Assembly: GCA_013152075.1 (NCBI GenBank)
Contig: JAADHD010000312.1
Coordinates: forward strand, 1-8,620
DNA: 8,620 nucleotides
DNA from: Verrucomicrobiota bacterium
GTDB taxonomy: Bacteria > Verrucomicrobiota > Verrucomicrobiia > Verrucomicrobiales > DEV007
Direction: 5' to 3'
Numbering within the stretch: the first letter of the stretch is position 1; each line of letters starts with the position of its first letter. Under the pieces are notes generated by a model. That model saw only the letters and a list, made by a program, of their open reading frames with translations, was not told the origin of the DNA and did not search any database. The position numbers and the translations under genes are program-made. Of the stretch, positions 6,493 to 8,620 are shown piece by piece.

Positions 6493-7710
6493 ATGAAAAC
6501 AACACTAAGTAATACAAGCTCCGCTAAAAACTCGGCAGCCTTCACACGTCGGCACTGGCTGGGTCAGTCAGCTGCAATCGGATTCGGACTTTTGTGCGGC
6601 ATTCACTCTGCCAATGCAGCTGCTCCAAAGGCTAAGATTTTAGAAATTAAAACGATCTCTAAGCAGCCGGAATTTTATAATGGTTGGCCGACGGTAGCAC
6701 GGAAAAAAAATGGAGAGTTGATGGTAGCTTGGTCAGGTGGCCGTTCTGGTCACGTTTGTCCTTTCGGGCGAGTGGAGCTGATGACTTCTTTTGACGATGG
6801 CAAAACCTGGACGTGGCCAAGAGTGCTGCTGGATACGGACATTGATGATCGCGATGCGGGAGTGCTGGAGACGGCGAAAGGAACGCTGCTTGTCACAACT
6901 TTCACCTCGCTGGCTTATCAGAGCACCAGTTATTTTGGGCAGGAGAAGGGAGCATACAAAAGTAACCCAGCTTGGATTGCGGCACACGCCCGGATTCCGG
7001 ATGATAAAAAACGCGAGGCTCAGTTGGGAGAGTTTGTGATTCGTTCGACGGATGGGGGATTGTCGTGGTCAAAGCCGATTGATACGATTGTGAATTCACC
7101 TCATGGGCCGACACAGCTCGCAGATGGGCGTTTGCTCTATGTAGGCAAACAATTGTGGAAAGGGCCTATGAATTCATGGTCGGAGAAGAAAAAAATAGGT
7201 GTTTCTGAATCTAAAGATGATGGTAAGACTTGGCAGTGGTTGGCGGATATCCCGAGTCGTCCCGGAGATCAGTTGAATGCGTCTTACCATGAGTTGCACG
7301 CTGTGGAAGCAGCGGATGGAACCATTATCACCCAGATTCGTAATCACAATAAAGAAAACAAAGGGGAAACCTTACAAACAGAATCTAAAGACGGGGGTAA
7401 AACCTGGAGTGTGCCTCATTCAATTGGGGTGTGGGGCTTGCCTTCATTCCTGACCCGACTCAAGGATGATCGTCTGCTGATGACCTATGGTTACCGTCGC
7501 AAACCTTTTGGCAATCAAGCGCGAGTGAGTGATGACAACGGCAAGACCTGGTCGGAACCGATCACGATTTCCGACGATGGCGCATCGGGTGATTTGGGTT
7601 ATCCCTCAACGGTGCAACTGGATGATGGTTCTTTGCTGACTATTTGGTATGAAAATCCCAAGGACTCAGACAATGCCGTGTTACGCCAGGCAAAGTGGAC
7701 ATTGGAATGA
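6493..7710 (+). CDS. Tat-exported sialidase-like Asp-box (BNR) propeller protein
   Basis: The product is 405 aa with a twin-arginine signal: T18-R-R-H-W-L23, a hydrophobic stretch to about 36, and an A40-N-A42 cleavage site. Five Asp-box motifs (S-x-D-x-G-x-[TS]-W) lie near 99-106, 185-192, 240-247, 298-305 and 346-353, which is the hallmark of six-bladed sialidase-type propellers. Other features are N-G-W-P-T-V near 62-67, G-G-R-S-G-H-V-C-P-F-G-R near 82-93, and S-Y-H-E-L-H near 264-269. The classical F-R-I-P motif of GH33 sialidases is not seen, so release of sialic acid is not established; many proteins annotated this way in related bacteria have unknown substrates. It begins 30 bp after the third propeller paralogue and precedes the sulfatase by 25 bp, so it is probably co-transcribed with both. 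Tat export suggests it folds, perhaps with a cofactor or metal, before leaving the cytoplasm. Confidence 0.92.
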   Translation: MKTTLSNTSSAKNSAAFTRRHWLGQSAAIGFGLLCGIHSANAAAPKAKILEIKTISKQPEFYNGWPTVARKKNGELMVAWSGGRSGHVCPFGRVELMTSFDDGKTWTWPRVLLDTDIDDRDAGVLETAKGTLLVTTFTSLAYQSTSYFGQEKGAYKSNPAWIAAHARIPDDKKREAQLGEFVIRSTDGGLSWSKPIDTIVNSPHGPTQLADGRLLYVGKQLWKGPMNSWSEKKKIGVSESKDDGKTWQWLADIPSRPGDQLNASYHELHAVEAADGTIITQIRNHNKENKGETLQTESKDGGKTWSVPHSIGVWGLPSFLTRLKDDRLLMTYGYRRKPFGNQARVSDDNGKTWSEPITISDDGASGDLGYPSTVQLDDGSLLTIWYENPKDSDNAVLRQAKWTLE

Positions 7711-7735
7711 GCGACTGAGTTGAATAATATTACCA

Positions 7736-8620
7736 ATGAATCTGAATATGCTTAGCACCTTTCGCCTTGCTTTATTGTTAATTCCTTTGTTTGGAACACA
7801 AGTTGAAGCGGGCGTAGCCGAGGGGCGTTTGAATGTTTTATTCATCGCGGTTGATGATTTGAGACCAAACATCTCTTGCTACGGGGTGTCAGGCCTGAAG
7901 ACGCCCAATATGGATCGATTAGCCGCTCGCGGAATGCTGTTTCGGCGGGCTTATTGTCAGATTGCCTCATGCGGGCCGTCGCGAGCCTCAGTGTTGACCG
8001 GTCGCCGTCCGGATACGACTACTGTTTTTGACAACAGGCGTCATTTCCGGGAGGCGTTGCCTGAGGTGGTGACTTTGCCACAGCATTTTAAGGATAACGG
8101 TTATCACACACGTTCTATAGGCAAAATTTTCCATGGTATTTTCAGTGAGGAGATTAATGATGATCCGGCCTCGTGGTCCGAGCCTGCATGGCGTCCTAAA
8201 GCGGTGCAATACCGATCGGAAGAGGGGATGAGGGTTTTGCACCAGCGTTTTCCGAAACAATTCGACGACTCACTAAAACCACAGGAAGAAGTTCAAGCTC
8301 AGCGACGGTATAAGGGGCTTGCTGTTGAGGCTCCGGATGTCAATGATAATGATCTGATCGATGGCAGGACGGCTGACGAGGCGATCAAGGTGATTCGCCA
8401 GGTGAAGGACAAACCTTTTTTTCTGGCCGTGGGATTTGTTAAACCTCATGCACCTTATGTCGCGCCAAAAAAATACTTCGATCTTTACAATATTGATGAT
8501 GTCGCTTTTTTGGGCGTAGATAAATTGCCGCAGGGGACGACGGATCTGGCGAGCAATGGCTCAAAGGAGTTACGTGGTTACACGGGTATTGCCAGGAAAG
8601 GGGAGATTCCAATAAGTCAG
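7736..8620 (+). CDS. Iduronate-2-sulfatase-type sulfatase (S1 family), 3' end outside window
   Basis: The frame is open from the ATG at 7736-7738 through 295 codons to the window edge; family members are usually about 450-550 aa, so over half is present. A Sec signal peptide occupies about residues 5-25. Metal-binding D40-D41 lies in F-I-A-V-D-D-L-R. The formylglycine motif is C79-G-P-S-R83, followed by S-V-L-T-G-R-R-P-D-T-T, which is the iduronate-2-sulfatase pattern. G129-K130-I-F-H133 and K236-P-H238 match the active-site Lys/His pairs of that group. The enzyme would hydrolyse a sulfate ester after a formylglycine-generating enzyme converts C79; no such enzyme is encoded here. It starts 25 bp after the Asp-box gene with no Shine-Dalgarno sequence. 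A second ATG at 7748-7750 is possible and would still keep the signal peptide. The family call is strong. The actual sugar (iduronate or another sulfated residue) is not determined by these motifs. Confidence 0.93.
   Translation, partial: MNLNMLSTFRLALLLIPLFGTQVEAGVAEGRLNVLFIAVDDLRPNISCYGVSGLKTPNMDRLAARGMLFRRAYCQIASCGPSRASVLTGRRPDTTTVFDNRRHFREALPEVVTLPQHFKDNGYHTRSIGKIFHGIFSEEINDDPASWSEPAWRPKAVQYRSEEGMRVLHQRFPKQFDDSLKPQEEVQAQRRYKGLAVEAPDVNDNDLIDGRTADEAIKVIRQVKDKPFFLAVGFVKPHAPYVAPKKYFDLYNIDDVAFLGVDKLPQGTTDLASNGSKELRGYTGIARKGEIPISQ

Noticed and set aside
7988..8260. Open frame on the - strand (90 codons) within the sulfatase gene
   Set aside because: The + strand frame here carries the sulfatase active-site motifs; the antisense translation has no family features.
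1..8620. CRISPR array, tRNA, rRNA or insertion-sequence ends
   Set aside because: I saw no regularly spaced short repeats, no tRNA-like cloverleaf, no rRNA sequence and no transposase gene. Coding genes and their short gaps account for nearly the whole window.

Overview
The window looks like part of a glycan-degradation locus from a member of the Planctomycetota-Verrucomicrobiota-Lentisphaerota group, most likely Verrucomicrobiota. The reasons are a family of exported beta-propeller proteins that I know mainly from these phyla, an Asp-box sialidase-like protein with a Tat signal, an iduronate-2-sulfatase-type sulfatase, base composition near 50% GC by eye, and the absence of clear Shine-Dalgarno sequences at almost every start (A-rich leaders instead). 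The phylum call is inference; no rRNA or other marker gene is present.

Layout. Positions 2-646 (+) hold the 3' end of a gene of unknown function that resembles DUF3500. Its stop codon overlaps the stop codon of a convergent short NfeD-type membrane protein gene (643-1107, -). Upstream of that lies an IclR-family regulator (1175-1930, -). The last two are separated by 67 bp that carry most of a 55-bp inverted repeat reaching into the nfeD-like start codon. An 85-bp divergent intergenic region (1931-2015) separates the regulator from five closely spaced rightward genes: three tandem paralogues of a putative glycoside-hydrolase-type propeller protein (2016-3422, 3469-4944, 4987-6462), the Asp-box protein (6493-7710), and the sulfatase (7736 to the window edge). 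Gaps between these genes are 46, 42, 30 and 25 bp, so they probably form one operon.

How the genes may work together. All five rightward products carry export signals (four Sec-like, one Tat), so the operon appears to encode a set of periplasmic or secreted enzymes acting on a sulfated, probably uronate- or deoxysugar-containing polysaccharide. The sulfatase would remove sulfate esters while the propeller proteins and the sialidase-like protein act on glycosidic bonds. The divergent IclR gene is the natural candidate for substrate-responsive control. No SusC/SusD pair, transporter, kinase or sulfatase-maturation enzyme is visible here.

The most unusual point is the expansion of the propeller family. 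The second and third copies have exactly the same length (491 aa), align without gaps and are about 83% identical by my count. The first copy is far more diverged (468 aa). This looks like an old duplication followed by a more recent one inside a single operon.
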